DNA of 64,000 nt, taken from Chondrosia reniformis (lineage: Eukaryota > Porifera > Demospongiae > Chondrillida > Chondrillidae). Shown piece after piece: positions 46,500-59,800 of this stretch. The notes beneath the pieces are model-generated. The model was not told where the DNA came from. It searched no databases and saw nothing but the letters and a program-made list of their open reading frames with translations. Each line of letters starts with the position of its first letter. Within the stretch, counting starts at the first letter, position 1. The DNA is taken from positions 6,330,401 through 6,394,400 of the forward strand of contig OX359194.1 in NCBI GenBank assembly GCA_947172415.1. The letters are read 5' to 3'. The position numbers and the translations under genes are program-made.

Positions 46500-49400
46500 C
46501 TGTAACTCTATCAAATGAATATATATGAAGCTGTGACTTCGTGTCAGCATTCACAAACATCTATTATAAGCATGATCAATGAGTTATTGAAATTTTGATG
46601 GAACTTAAAATTAGCCCTATCTCTCACCATACATTAACTTTGTATACCAGAATTCAATGTATATTGAGGGCTGTAACTCTATCAGATGGAGAGATATGAA
46701 GCAAACACTTTGTGTCAGCATTCACAGACATCTATAGAGTATGTCCAATGGGTTTTTGAAATTTTGATGGAACTTAAAATTAGCCCTATCTCTCACCATA
46801 CATTAACTTTGTATACCAGAATTTAATGTACATTGAGAGCTGTAACTCTATCAAATGGAGAGATATGAAGCAAACACTTTGTGTCAGCATTCACAGACAT
46901 CTTTAGATTATGTCCAATGGGTTTTTGAAATTTTGATGGAACTTAAAATTTGCCTTATCTCTCACCATACATTAACTTTGTATACCAGAATTCAATGTAT
47001 ATTGAGGGCTGTAACTCTATCAGATGGAGAGATATGAAGCAAACACTTTGTGTCAGCATTCACAGACATCTATAGAGTAGGTGAAGGGGGTTTTTGAAAT
47101 TTTGATGGAACAAAAATTTGCTCTATCTCTCACCATACATTAACTTTGTATACAAGAATTTAATGTACATTGAGGGCTGTAACCCTATTAAATGGAGAGA
47201 TATGAAGCAAACACTTTGTGTCAGCATTCACAGACATCTATAGAGTATGTCCAATGGGTTTTTGAAATTTTGATGGAACTTAAAATTAGCCCTATCTATC
47301 ACCATACATTAACTTTGTATACAAGAATTTAATGTACATTGAGAGCTGTAACTCTATCAAATGGAGAGATATGAAGCAAACACTTTGTGTCAGCATTCAC
47401 AGACATCTATAGATTATGTCCAATGGGTTTTTGAACTTTTGATGGAACTTAAAATTAGCCCTATCTCTCACCATACATTAACTTTGTATACAAGAATTCA
47501 ATGTATATTGAGGGCAGTAACTCTATCAGATGGAGAGATATGAAGCAAACACTTTGTGTCAGCATTCACAGACATCTATAGAGTAGATGAAGGGGGTTTT
47601 TGAAATTTTGATGGAACATAAAATTTGCTCTATCTCTCACCATACATTAACTTTGTATACAAGAATTCAATATATATTGAGAGCTGTAACTCTATGAAAT
47701 GAAGAGATATGAAGCAAACACTTTGTGTCAGCATTCACAGACATCTATAGAGTATGTCCAATGGGTTTTTGAAATTTTGATGGAACTTAAAATTAGCCCT
47801 ATCTCTCACCATACATTAACTTTATATACAAGAATTTAATGTACATTGAGAGCTGTAACTCTATCAGATGGAGAGATATGAAGCAAACACTTTGTGTCAG
47901 CATTCACAGACATCTATAGAGTAGATGAAGGGGGTTTTTGAAATTTTGATGGAACATAAAATTTGCTCTATCTCTCACCATACATTAACTTTGTATACAA
48001 GAATTCAATATATATTGAGAGCTGTAACTCTATGAAATGAAGAGATATGAAGCAAACACTTTGTGTCAGCATTCACAGACATCTATAGAGTATGTCCAAT
48101 GGGTTTTTGAAATTTTGATGGAACTTAAAATTAGCCCTATCTCTCACCATACATTAACTTTATATACAAGAATTTAATGTACATTGAGAGCTGTAACTCT
48201 ATCAAATGGAGAGATATGAAGCAAACTCTTTGTGTCAGCATTCACAGACATCTATAGAGTATGTCCAATGGGTTTTTGAAATTTTGATGGAACTTAAAAT
48301 TAGCCCTATCTCTCACCATACATTAACTTTGTATACAAGAATTTTATGTACATTGAGAGCTGTAACTCTATCAAATGGAGAGATATGAAGCAAACACTTT
48401 GTGTCAGCATTCACAGACATCTATAGAGTATGTCCAATGGGTTTTTGAAATTTTGATGGAACTTAAAATTAGCCCTATCTCTCACCATACATTAACTTTA
48501 TATACAAGAATTTAATGTACATTGAGAGCTGTAACTCTATCAAATGGAGAGATATGAAGCAAACACTTTGTGTCAGCATTCACAGACATCTATAGAGTAT
48601 GTCCAATGGGTTTTTGAAATTTTGATGGAACTTAAAATTAGCCCTATCTCTCACCATACATTAACTTTGTATACAAGAATTCAATGTATATTGAGGGCAG
48701 TAACTCTATCAGATGGAGAGATATGAAGCAAACACTTTGTGTCAGCATTCACAGACATCTATAGAGTAGATGAAGGGGGTTTTTGAAATTTTGATGGAAC
48801 ATAAAATTTGCTCTATCTCTCACCATACATTAACTTTGTATACAAGAATTCAATATATATTGAGAGCTGTAACTCTATGAAATGAAGAGATATGAAGCAA
48901 ACACTTTGTGTCAGCATTCACAGACATCTATAGAGTATGTCCAATGGGTTTTTGAAATTTTGATGGAACTTAAAATTAGCCCTATCTCTCACCATACATT
49001 AACTTTATATACAAGAATTTAATGTACATTGAGAGCTGTAACTCTATCAGATGGAGAGATATGAAGCAAACACTTTGTGTCAGCATTCACAGACATCTAT
49101 AGAGTAGATGAAGGGGGTTTTTGAAATTTTGATGGAACATAAAATTTGCTCTATCTCTCACCATACATTAACTTTGTATACAAGAATTCAATATATATTG
49201 AGAGCTGTAACTCTATGAAATGAAGAGATATGAAGCAAACACTTTGTGTCAGCATTCACAGACATCTATAGAGTATGTCCAATGGGTTTTTGAAATTTTG
49301 ATGGAACTTAAAATTAGCCCTATCTCTCACCATACATTAACTTTATATACAAGAATTTAATGTACATTGAGAGCTGTAACTCTATCAAATGGAGAGATAT

Positions 49401-50842
49401 GAAGCAAACTCTTTGTGTCAGCATTCACAGACATCTATAGAGTATGTCCAATGGGTTTTTGAAATTTTGATGGAACTTAAAATTAGCCCTATCTCTCACC
49501 ATACATTAACTTTGTATACAAGAATTTAATGTACATTGAGAGCTGTAACTCTATCAAATGGAGAGATATGAAGCAAACACTTTGTGTCAGCATTCACAGA
49601 CATCTATAGATAATGGGTTTTTGAAATTTTGATGGAACTTAAAATTTGCCCTATCTCTCACCATACATTAACTTTGTATACCAGAATTTAATGTATATTG
49701 AGGGCTGTAACTCTATCAGATGGAGAGATATGAAGCAAACACTTTGTGTCAGCATTCACAGACATCTATAGGGTATGTCCAGTGAGTTTTTGAAATTTTG
49801 ATGGAATATAAAATTTGCTCTATCTCTCACCATACATTAACTTTGTATACAAAAATTAAATATATATTGAGGGCTGTAACTCTATCAGATGAACAGATAT
49901 GAAGCAAACACTTTGTGTCAGCATTCACAGACATCTATAGAGTATGTCCAATGGGTTTTTGAAAGTTTGATGGAACTTAAAATTTGCCTTATATCTCACC
50001 ATACATTAACTATGTATACAAGAATTCAATATATATTGAGAGCTGTAACTCTATCAAATGGAGAGATATGAAGCAAACACTTTGTGTCAGCATTCACAGA
50101 CATCTATAGAGTAGGTGAAGGGGGTTTTTGAAATTTTGATGAAGCAAAAATTTGCTCTATCTCTCACCATACATTAACTTTGTATACAAGAATTTAATGT
50201 ACATTGAGAGCTGTAACTCTATTAAATGGAGAGATATGAAGCAAACACTTTGTGTCAGCATTCACAGACATCTATAGATTATGTCCAATGGGTTTTTGAA
50301 ATTTTGATGGAACTTAAAATTTGCCCTATCTCTCAACATACATTAACTTTGTATACCAGAATTCAATGTATATTGAGGGCTGTAACTCTATCAGATGGAG
50401 AGATATGAAGCAAACACTTTGTGTCAGCATTCACAGACATCTATAGAGTAGGTGAAGGGGTTTTTTGAAATTTTGATGGAACAAAAATTTGCTCTATCTC
50501 TCACCATACATTAACTTTGTATACCAGAATTTAATGTACATTGAGAGCTGTAACTCTATTAAATGGAGAGATATGAAGCAAACACTTTGTGTCAGCATTC
50601 ACAGACATCTATAGAGTATGTCCAGTGAGTTTTTGAAATTTTGATGGAACTTAAAATTTGCTCTATATCTCACTATACATTAACTTTGTATACCAGAATT
50701 TAATGTACATTGAGAGCTGTAACTCTATCAAATGGAGAGATATGAAGCAAACACTTTGTGTCAGCATTCACAGACATCTCGAGAGTATGTCCAGTGAGTT
50801 TTTGAAATTTTGATTAAACATAAAATTTGCCCTATCTCTCAC

Positions 50843-52028
50843 TTGACATTTGTAAGTATATACAGATTCAGATGATATCCTACAATATAAAAAAAAAAAA
50901 CATTTTTGGAACTGCAGTGCATTATATAGCTATATTTTATTGATACATCATTCTCTCTTGAGTTAGGAATTAGACTTAGAATACAGAGGTCTAGTTGTAA
51001 TATCCATCATAGACTTAATATCGTACTAGCGATAAATATCGGACCTCGCTCTATATCTAGTTTTCTGTATCATGAAAAGTCGCTCTCCTCCCACCGCCGA
51101 GATATAGAAAGACTTTTATCCATTTGCCACAGTTTTGAGATGTATTGGAAATACTGCGTATGTGTGTAAAATTGCTTGGAACGATTCACTGGGCTGGAAT
51201 TAAAGTGGAATAAATTGACGATTTCTCGAAAATAATTGGCATCAGAAAAGTCGTTCTCCTCGGCTCATCAAGACACTTACAGGATTATTTTCGCTTTCCC
51301 CAGTATTCAGATGAACCACAAATACTGCCTATGTCTTTAAACTTGCTTGGAACAATTCACCGATCTGGAAATAACGAGAAATATATAAAAAAAAGCCCCA
51401 ACCACAACCGTTTTCTTTGGACAAAACTTCATATAAATAGAAGCGAAAAACCTTATAAAGTAGGCCTACCTGGACACATCTCTATGGTGGTAGCTGTTCC
51501 CATAGAGGTTGGTAGCGCTTAGACTCTGAAGCTGTCTCCTAATCGGTTGGTGCCATAGAGACGTGCTCACCAATAATCCGGATTTCGGGGGGGTTCCACG
51601 TAAGTGGGATTGGCATCTGATATCTTAGGATTCATATGAGTCGGCCATATCGAGAAGAACTGGTTCTTCTCACGCAAGTGACACCCAAAGCTCAACTCGG
51701 CAGAGCGTTACCACCGATCCCGGCCTCTGAGCGTCGTGGATGGTAGCGTTCGGTATGGTCCAACTTTTTTTCTTTGGAGTTTCGTTGGCTGTCGATTGGC
51801 GATTTTTCACTTTAACGGCATCCATATATTATATATGGATAGATAGTGCTTCAATAACAATCAACTACTACACAGTGCATATCCATATGTATAAAATAAT
51901 TGGAAAGTATTCCAGATTTTCAGATATTGTATGGAATTTTGTCTCTAGATCTATTATATACTTTCTAACGGTCGGCCATATTATAGTATTACGAAATTTT
52001 CTCTAACAATACAGTATTGACTGTAGTT
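50843..52028 (+). repeat. insert copy 6 (1186 bp)
   Basis: Short form. ATATCCATCATAG replaces ATATCGATCATAG. Nearly identical to copy 7. Confidence 0.92.
51454..51771 (+). ncRNA. candidate RNA block 6
   Basis: TATAAA at 51454, T-run ending 51771. Confidence 0.4.
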
Positions 52029-52494
52029 CTGTAACTCTATCAAATGAATATATATGAAGCTGTGACTTCGTGTCAGCATTCACAAACATCTATTATAAGC
52101 ATGATCAATGAGTTATTGAAATTTTGATGGAACTTAAAATTTGCCTTATATCTCACCATACATTAACTTTGTATACAAGAATTTAATATACATTGAGAGC
52201 TGTAACTCTATGAAATGGAGAGATATGAAGCAAACACTTTGTGTCAGCATTCACAGACATCTATAGAGTATGTCCAGTGAGTTTTTGAAATTTTGATGGA
52301 ACTTAAAATTTGCTCTATATCTCACTATACATTAACTTTGTATACCAGAATTTAATGTACATTGAGAGCTGTAACTCTATCAAATGGAGAGATATGAAGC
52401 AAACACTTTGTGTCAGCATTCACAGACATCTCGAGAGTATGTCCAGTGAGTTTTTGAAATTTTGATTAAACATAAAATTTGCCCTATCTCTCAC

Positions 52495-53680
52495 TTGACA
52501 TTTGTAAGTATATACAGATTCAGATGATATCCTACAATATAAAAAAAAAAAACATTTTTGGAACTGCAGTGCATTATATAGCTATATTTTATTGATACAT
52601 CATTCTCTCTTGAGTTAGGAATTAGACTTAGAATACAGAGGTCTAGTTGTAATATCCATCATAGACTTAATATCGTACTAGCGATAAATATCGGACCTCG
52701 CTCTATATCTAGTTTTCTGTATCATGAAAAGTCGCTCTCCTCCCACCGCCGAGATATAGAAAGACTTTTATCCATTTGCCACAGTTTTGAGATGTATTGG
52801 AAATACTGCGTATGTGTGTAAAATTGCTTGGAACGATTCACTGGGCTGGAATTAAAGTGGAATAAATTGACGATTTCTCGAAAATAATTGGCATCAGAAA
52901 AGTCGTTCTCCTCGGCTCATCAAGACACTTACAGGATTATTTTCGCTTTCCCCAGTATTCAGATGAACCACAAATACTGCCTATGTCTTTAAACTTGCTT
53001 GGAACAATTCACCGATCTGGAAATAACGAGAAATATATAAAAAAAAGCCCCAACCACAACCGTTTTCTTTGGACAAAACTTCATATAAATAGAAGCGAAA
53101 AACCTTATAAAGTAGGCCTACCTGGACACATCTCTATGGTGGTAGCTGTTCCCATAGAGGTTGGTAGCGCTTAGACTCTGAAGCTGTCTCCTAATCGGTT
53201 GGTGCCATAGAGACGTGCTCACCAATAATCCGGATTTCGGGGGGGTTCCACGTAAGTGGGATTGGCATCTGATATCTTAGGATTCATATGAGTCGGCCAT
53301 ATCGAGAAGAACTGGTTCTTCTCACGCAAGTGACACCCAAAGCTCAACTCGGCAGAGCGTTACCACCGATCCCGGCCTCTGAGCGTCGTGGATGGTAGCG
53401 TTCGGTATGGTCCAACTTTTTTTCTTTGGAGTTTCGTTGGCTGTCGATTGGCGATTTTTCACTTTAACGGCATCCATATATTATATATGGATAGATAGTG
53501 CTTCAATAACAATCAACTACTACACAGTGCATATCCATATGTATAAAATAATTGGAAAGTATTCCAGATTTTCAGATATTGTATGGAATTTTGTCTCTAG
53601 ATCTATTATATACTTTCTAACGGTCGGCCATATTATAGTATTACGAAATTTTCTCTAACAATACAGTATTGACTGTAGTT
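52495..53680 (+). repeat. insert copy 7 (1186 bp)
   Basis: Short form, separated from copy 6 by only three monomers (minimum spacing of 1652 bp). It shares the ATATCCATC change with copies 6 and 8. Confidence 0.92.
53106..53423 (+). ncRNA. candidate RNA block 7 (used for hairpin coordinates)
   Basis: TATAAA 53106-53111. Hairpins: CTCTATGG 53132-53139 with CCATAGAG 53152-53159; TTGGTG 53199-53204 with CACCAA 53220-53225; TTCCAC 53246-53251 with GTGGGA 53256-53261 closing a GTAA loop (GNRA type); GAGAAGAAC 53304-53312 with GTTCTTCTC 53315-53323; GCTC 53342-53345 with GAGC 53355-53358, a tRNA D-arm or A-box-like element. T-run 53417-53423. About 17 CpG lie in the block. The family is not recognised. 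Confidence 0.42.
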
Positions 53681-55665
53681 CTGTAACTCTATCAAATGAA
53701 TATATATGAAGCTGTGACTTCGTGTCAGCATTCACAAACATCTATTATAAGCATGATCAATGAGTTATTGAAATTTTGATGGAACTTAAAATTTGCCTTA
53801 TATCTCACCATACATTAACTTTGTATACAAGAATTTAATATACATTGAGAGCTGTAACTCTATCAAATGGAGAGATATGAAGCAAACACTTTGTGTCAGC
53901 ATTCACAGACATCTATAGAGTATGTCCAGTGAGTTTTTGAAATTTTGATTGAACATAAAATTTGCTCTATCTCTCACCATACATTAACTTTGTATACAAG
54001 AATTCAATATATATTGAGGGCTGTAACTCTATCAGATGAAGAGATATGAAGCAAACACTTTGTGTCAGCATTCACAGACATCTATAGAGTATGTCCAGGG
54101 GGGTTTTGAAATTTTGATGGAACTTAAAATTTGCCCTATCTCTCACCATACATTAACTTTGTATACCAGAATTAGATGTATATTGAGGGCTGTAACTCTA
54201 TCAGATGGAGAGATATGAAGCAAACACTTTGTGTCAGCATTCACAGACATCTATAGAGTAGGTGAAGGTGGTTTTTGAAATTTTGATGGAACTTAAAATT
54301 AGCCCTATCTCTCACCATACATTAACTTTGTATACAAGAATTCAATGTATATTGAGAGCTGTAACTCTATGAAATGGAGAGATATGAAGCAAACACTTTG
54401 TGTCAGCATTCACAGACATCTATAGAGTAGATGAAGGGGGTTTTTGAAATTTTGATGGAACATAAAATTTGCTCTATCTCTCACTATTCCTTACCTTTGT
54501 ATACAAGAATTCAATATATATTGAGAGCTGTAACACTATGAAATGGAGAGATATGAAGCAAACACTTTGTGTCAGCATTCACAGACATCTATAGAGTATG
54601 TCCAATGGGTTTTTGAAATTTTGATGGAACTTAAAATTAGCCCTATCTATCACCATACATTAACTTTGTATACAAGAATTTAATGTACATTGAGAGCTGT
54701 AACTCTATCAAATGGAGAGATATGAAGCAAACACTTTGTGTCAGCATTCACAGACATCTATAGAGTAGGTGAAGGGGGTTTTTGAAATTTTGATGAAACA
54801 AATATTTGCTCTATCTCTCACCATACATTAACTTTGTATACAAGAATTCAATGTATATTGAGGGCTGTAACTCTATCAGATGGAGAGATATGAAGGAAAC
54901 ACTTTGTGTCAGCATTCACAGACATCTATAGAGTATGTCCAATGGGTTTTTTAAATTTTGATGGAACTTAAAATTAGCCCTATCTCTCACCATACATTAA
55001 CTTTTTATACAAGAATTCAATACATATTGAGAGCTGTAACTCTATGAAATGGAGAGATATGAAGCAAACACTTTGTGTCAGCATTCACAGACATCTATAG
55101 AGTAGATGAAGGGGGATTTTGAAATTTTGATGGAACATAAAATTTGCTCTATCTCTCACCATACATTAACTTTGTATACAAGAATTCAATATATATTGAG
55201 AGCTGTAACACTATGAAATGGAGAGATATGAAGCAAACACTTTGTGTCAGCATTCACAGACATCTATAGAGTATGTCCAATGGGTTTTTGAAATTTTGAT
55301 GGAACTTAAAATTAGCCCTATCTCTCACCATACATTAACTTTGTATACAAGAATTCAATGTATATTGAGGGCTGTAACTCTATCAGATGGAGAGATATGA
55401 AGCAAACACTTTGTGTCAGCATTCACAGACATCTATAGAGTAGGTGAAGGGGTTTTTTGAAATTTTGATGAAGCAAAAATTTGCTCTATCTCTCACCATA
55501 CATTAACTTTGTATACCAGAATTTAATGTACATTGAGAGCTGTAACTCTATTAAATGGAGAGATATGAAGCAAACACTTTGTGTCAGCATTCACAGACAT
55601 CTATAGAGTATGTCCAGTGAGTTTTTGAAATTTTGATTAAACATAAAATTTGCCCTATCTCTCAC

Positions 55666-56849
55666 TTGACATTTGTAAGTATATACAGATTCAGATGATA
55701 TCCTACAATATAAAAAAAAAACATTTTTGGAACTGCCGTGCATTATATAGCTATATTTTATTGATACATCATTCTCTCTTGAGTTAGGAATTAGACTTAG
55801 AATACAGAGGTCTAGTTGTAATATCCATCATAGACTTAATATCGTACTAGCGATAAATATCGGACCTCGCTCTATATCTAGTTTTCTGTATCATGAATAG
55901 TCGCTCTCCTCCCTCCGCCGAGATATAGAAAGACTTTTATCCATTTGCCACAGTTTTGAGATGTATTGGAAATACTGCGTATGTGTGTAAAATTGCTTGG
56001 AACGATTCACTGGGCTGGAATTAAAGTGGAATAAATTGACGATTTCTCGAAAATAATTGGCATCAGAAAAGTCGTTCTCCTCGGCTCATCAAGACACTTA
56101 CAGGATTATTTTCGCTTTCCCCAGTATTCAGATGAACCACAAATACTGCCTATGTCTTTAAACTTGCTTGGAACAATTCACCGATCTGGAAATAACGAGA
56201 AATATATGAAAAAAAGCCCCAACCACAACCGTTTTCTTTGGACAAAACTTCATATAAATAGAAGCGAAAAACCTTATAAAGTAGGCCTACCTGGACACAT
56301 CTCTATGGTGGTAGCTGTTCCCATAGAGGTTGGTAGCGCTTAGACTCTGAAGCTGTCTCCTAATCGGTTGGTGCCATAGAGACGTGCTCACCAATAATCC
56401 GGATTTCGGGGGGGTTCCACGTAAGTGGGATTGGCATCTGATATCTTAGGATTCATATGAGTCGGCCATATCGAGAAGAACTGGTTCTTCTCACGCAAGT
56501 GACACCCAAAGCTCAACTCGGCAGAGCGTTACCACCGATCCCGGCCTCTGAGCGTCGTGGATGGTAGCGTTCGGTATGGTCCAACTTTTTTTCTTTGGAG
56601 TTTCGTTGGCTGTCGATTGGCGATTTTTCACTTTAACGGCATCCATATATTATATATGGATAGATAGTGCTTCAATAACAATCAACTACTACACAGTGCA
56701 TATCCATATGTATAAAATAATTGGAAAGTATTCCAGATTTTCAGATATTGTATGGAATTTTGTCTCTAGATCTATTATATACCTTCTAACGGTCGGCCAT
56801 ATTATAGTATTACGAAATTTTCTCTAACAATACAGTATTGACTGTAGTT
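55666..56849 (+). repeat. insert copy 8 (1184 bp)
   Basis: Short form with private changes GAACTGCCGTG, ATGAATAGTCGC and AATATATGAAAAAAAGCC. Confidence 0.92.
56275..56592 (+). ncRNA. candidate RNA block 8
   Basis: TATAAA at 56275, T-run ending 56592. Unchanged despite private changes in the surrounding insert. Confidence 0.4.
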
Positions 56850-59800
56850 CTGTAACTCTATCAAATGAATATATATGAAGCTGTGACTTCGTGTCAGCAT
56901 TCACAAACATCTATTATAAGCATGATCAATGAGTTATTGAAATTTTGATGGAACTTAAAATTTGCCTTATATCTCACCATACATTAACTTTGTATACAAG
57001 AATTTAATATACATTGAGAGCTGTAACTCTATGAAATGGAGAGATATGAAGCAAAAACTTTGTATCAGCATTCACAGACATCTATAGAGTATGTCCAATG
57101 GGTTTTTGAAATTTTGATGGAACAAAAATTTGCTCTATTTCTCACCATACATTAACTTTGTATACCAGAATTTAATGTACATTGAGAGCTGTAACTCTAT
57201 TAAATGGAGAGATATGAAGCAAACACTTTGTGTCAGCATTCACAGACATCTATAGATTATGTCCAATGGGTTTTTGAAATTTTGATGGAACATAAAATTT
57301 GCTCTATCTCTCACAATACATTAACTTTGTATACCAGAATTCAATGTATATTGAGGGCTGTAACTCTATCAGATGGAGAGATATGAAGCAAACACTTTGT
57401 GTCAGCATTCACAGACATCTATAGAGTAGGTGAAGGGGTTTTTTGAAATTTTGATGGAACAAAAATTTGCTCTATCTCTCACCATACATTAACTTTGTAT
57501 ACAAGAATTTAATATACATTGAGAGCTGTAACTCTATCAAATGGAGAGATATGAAGCAAACATTTTGTGTCGGCATTCACAGACATCTATAGAGTATGTC
57601 CAGTGAGTTTTTGAAATTTTGATGGAACATAAAATTTGCTCTATCTCTCACCATACATTAACTTTGTATACAAGAATTCAATATATATTGAGAGCTATAA
57701 CTCTATCAAATGGAGAGATATGAAGCAAACACTTTGTGTCAGCATTCACAGACATCTATAGAGTATGTCCAATGGGTTTTTAAAATTTTTTTGGAACTTA
57801 AAATTTGCCCTATCTCTCACCATACATTAACTTTGTATACCAGAATTCAATGTATATTGAGGGCTGTAACTCTATCAGATGGAGAGATATGAAGCAAACA
57901 CTTTGTATCAGCATTCACAGACATCTATAGAGTAGATGAAGGGGTTTTTTGAAATTTTGATGGAACATAAAATTTGCTCTATCTCTCACCATACATTAAC
58001 TTTGTATACAAGAATTCAATGTATATTGAGGGTTGTAACTCTATCAGATGGAGAGATATGAAGCAAACACTTTGTGTCAGCATTTAGACGTCTATAGATT
58101 ATGTCCAATGGGTTTTTGAAATTTTGATGGAACTTAAAATTAGCCCTATCTCTCACCATACATTAACTTTGTATACCAGAATTCAATGTATATTGAGGGT
58201 TGTAACTCTATCAGATGGAGAGATATGAAGCAAACACTTTGTATCAGCATTCACAGACATCTATAGAGTAGGTGAAGGGGGTTTTTGAAATTTTGATGGA
58301 ACAAAAATTTGCTCTTTCTCTCACAATACATTAACTTTTGTATACCAGAATTTAATGTACATTGAGAGCTGTAACTCTATTAAATGGAGAGATATGAAGC
58401 AAACACTTTGTGTCAGCATTCACAGACATCTATAGAGTATGTCCAGTGGGTTTTTGAAATTTTGATGGAACAAAAATTTGCTCTATTTCTCACCATACAT
58501 TAACTTTGTATACCAGAATTTAATGTACATTGAGAGCTGTAACTCTATTAAATGGAGAGATATGAAGCAAACACTTTGTGTCAGTATTCACAGACATCTA
58601 TAGATTATGTCCAATGGGTTTTTGAAATTTGGATGGAACATAAAATTTGCTCTATCTCTCACAATACATTAACTTTGTATACCAGAATTCAATGTATATT
58701 GAGGGCTGTAACTCTATCAGATGGAGAGATATGAAGCAAACACTTTGTGTCAGCATTCACAGACATCTATAGAGTAGGTGAAGGGGTTTTTTGAAATTTT
58801 GATGGAACAAACATTTGCTCTATCTCTCACCATACATTAACTTTGTATACAAGAATTCAATATATATTGAGAGCTATAACTCTATCAAATGGAGAGATAT
58901 GAAGCAAACACTTTGTGTCAGCATTCACAGACATCTATAGAGTATGTCCAATGGGTTTTTAAAATTTTTTTGGAACTTAAAATTTGCCCTATCTCTCACC
59001 ATACATTAACTTTGTATACCAGAATTCAATGTATATTGAGGGCTGTAACTCTATCAGATGGAGAGATATGAAGCAAACACTTTGTGTCAGCATTCACAGA
59101 CATCTATAGAGTAGATGAAGGGGGTTTTTGAAATTTTGATGGGACATAAAATTTGTTCTATCTCTCACCATACATTAACTTTGTATACAAGAATTCAATA
59201 TATATTGAGTTCTGTAACTCTATCAAATGGAGAGATATGTAGCAAACACTTTGTGTCAGCATTCACAGACATCTATAGAGTATGTCCAATGGGTTTTTTA
59301 AATTTTGATGGAACTTAAAATTAGCCCTATCTCTCACCATACATTAACTTTGTATACCAGAATTTAATGTACATTGAGAGCTGTAACTCTATCAAATGGA
59401 GAGATATGAAGCAAACACTTTGTGTCAGCATTCACAGACATCTATAGAGTAGATGAAGGGGGTTTTTGAAATTTTGATGGAACATAAAATTTGCTCTATC
59501 TCTCACCATACATTAACTTTGTATACAAGAATTCAATATATATTAAGTTCTGTAACTCTATCAAATGGAGAGATATGAAGCAAACACTTTGTGTCAGCAT
59601 TCACAGACATCTATAGAGTATGTCCAATGGGTTTTTTAAATTTTGATGGAACTTAAAATTAGCCCTATCTCTCACCATACATTAACTTTGTATACAAGAA
59701 TTTAATGTACATTGAGAGCTGTAACTCTATCAAATGGAGAGATATGAAGCAAACACTTTGTGTCAGCATTTAGACGTCTATAGATTATGTCCAATGGCTT

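Noticed and set aside
53246..53261. spliced-leader RNA donor (CAC followed by GTAAGT)
   Set aside because: The outlying copy reads GTAATG at this point, and no Sm site follows at a fitting distance. The hairpin explanation suits both versions.
53340..53423. tRNA or tRNA-derived SINE
   Set aside because: The D-arm/A-box-like part (GCTC-AACTCGGCA-GAGC) is good. I could not build an anticodon arm, an acceptor stem or a convincing B box (GTTCGGTAT is weak). Kept only as a sub-feature.
53106..53423. 5S rRNA, SRP RNA, 7SK, RNase P/MRP, U1-U6 or U3 identity
   Set aside because: None of their conserved cores was found on either strand. A short GCGTTC..GGTATGG resemblance to reversed 5S is too little.
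53423..53450. CENP-B box-like TTTCGTTGG
   Set aside because: Only the first half matches. The invariant second half is missing.
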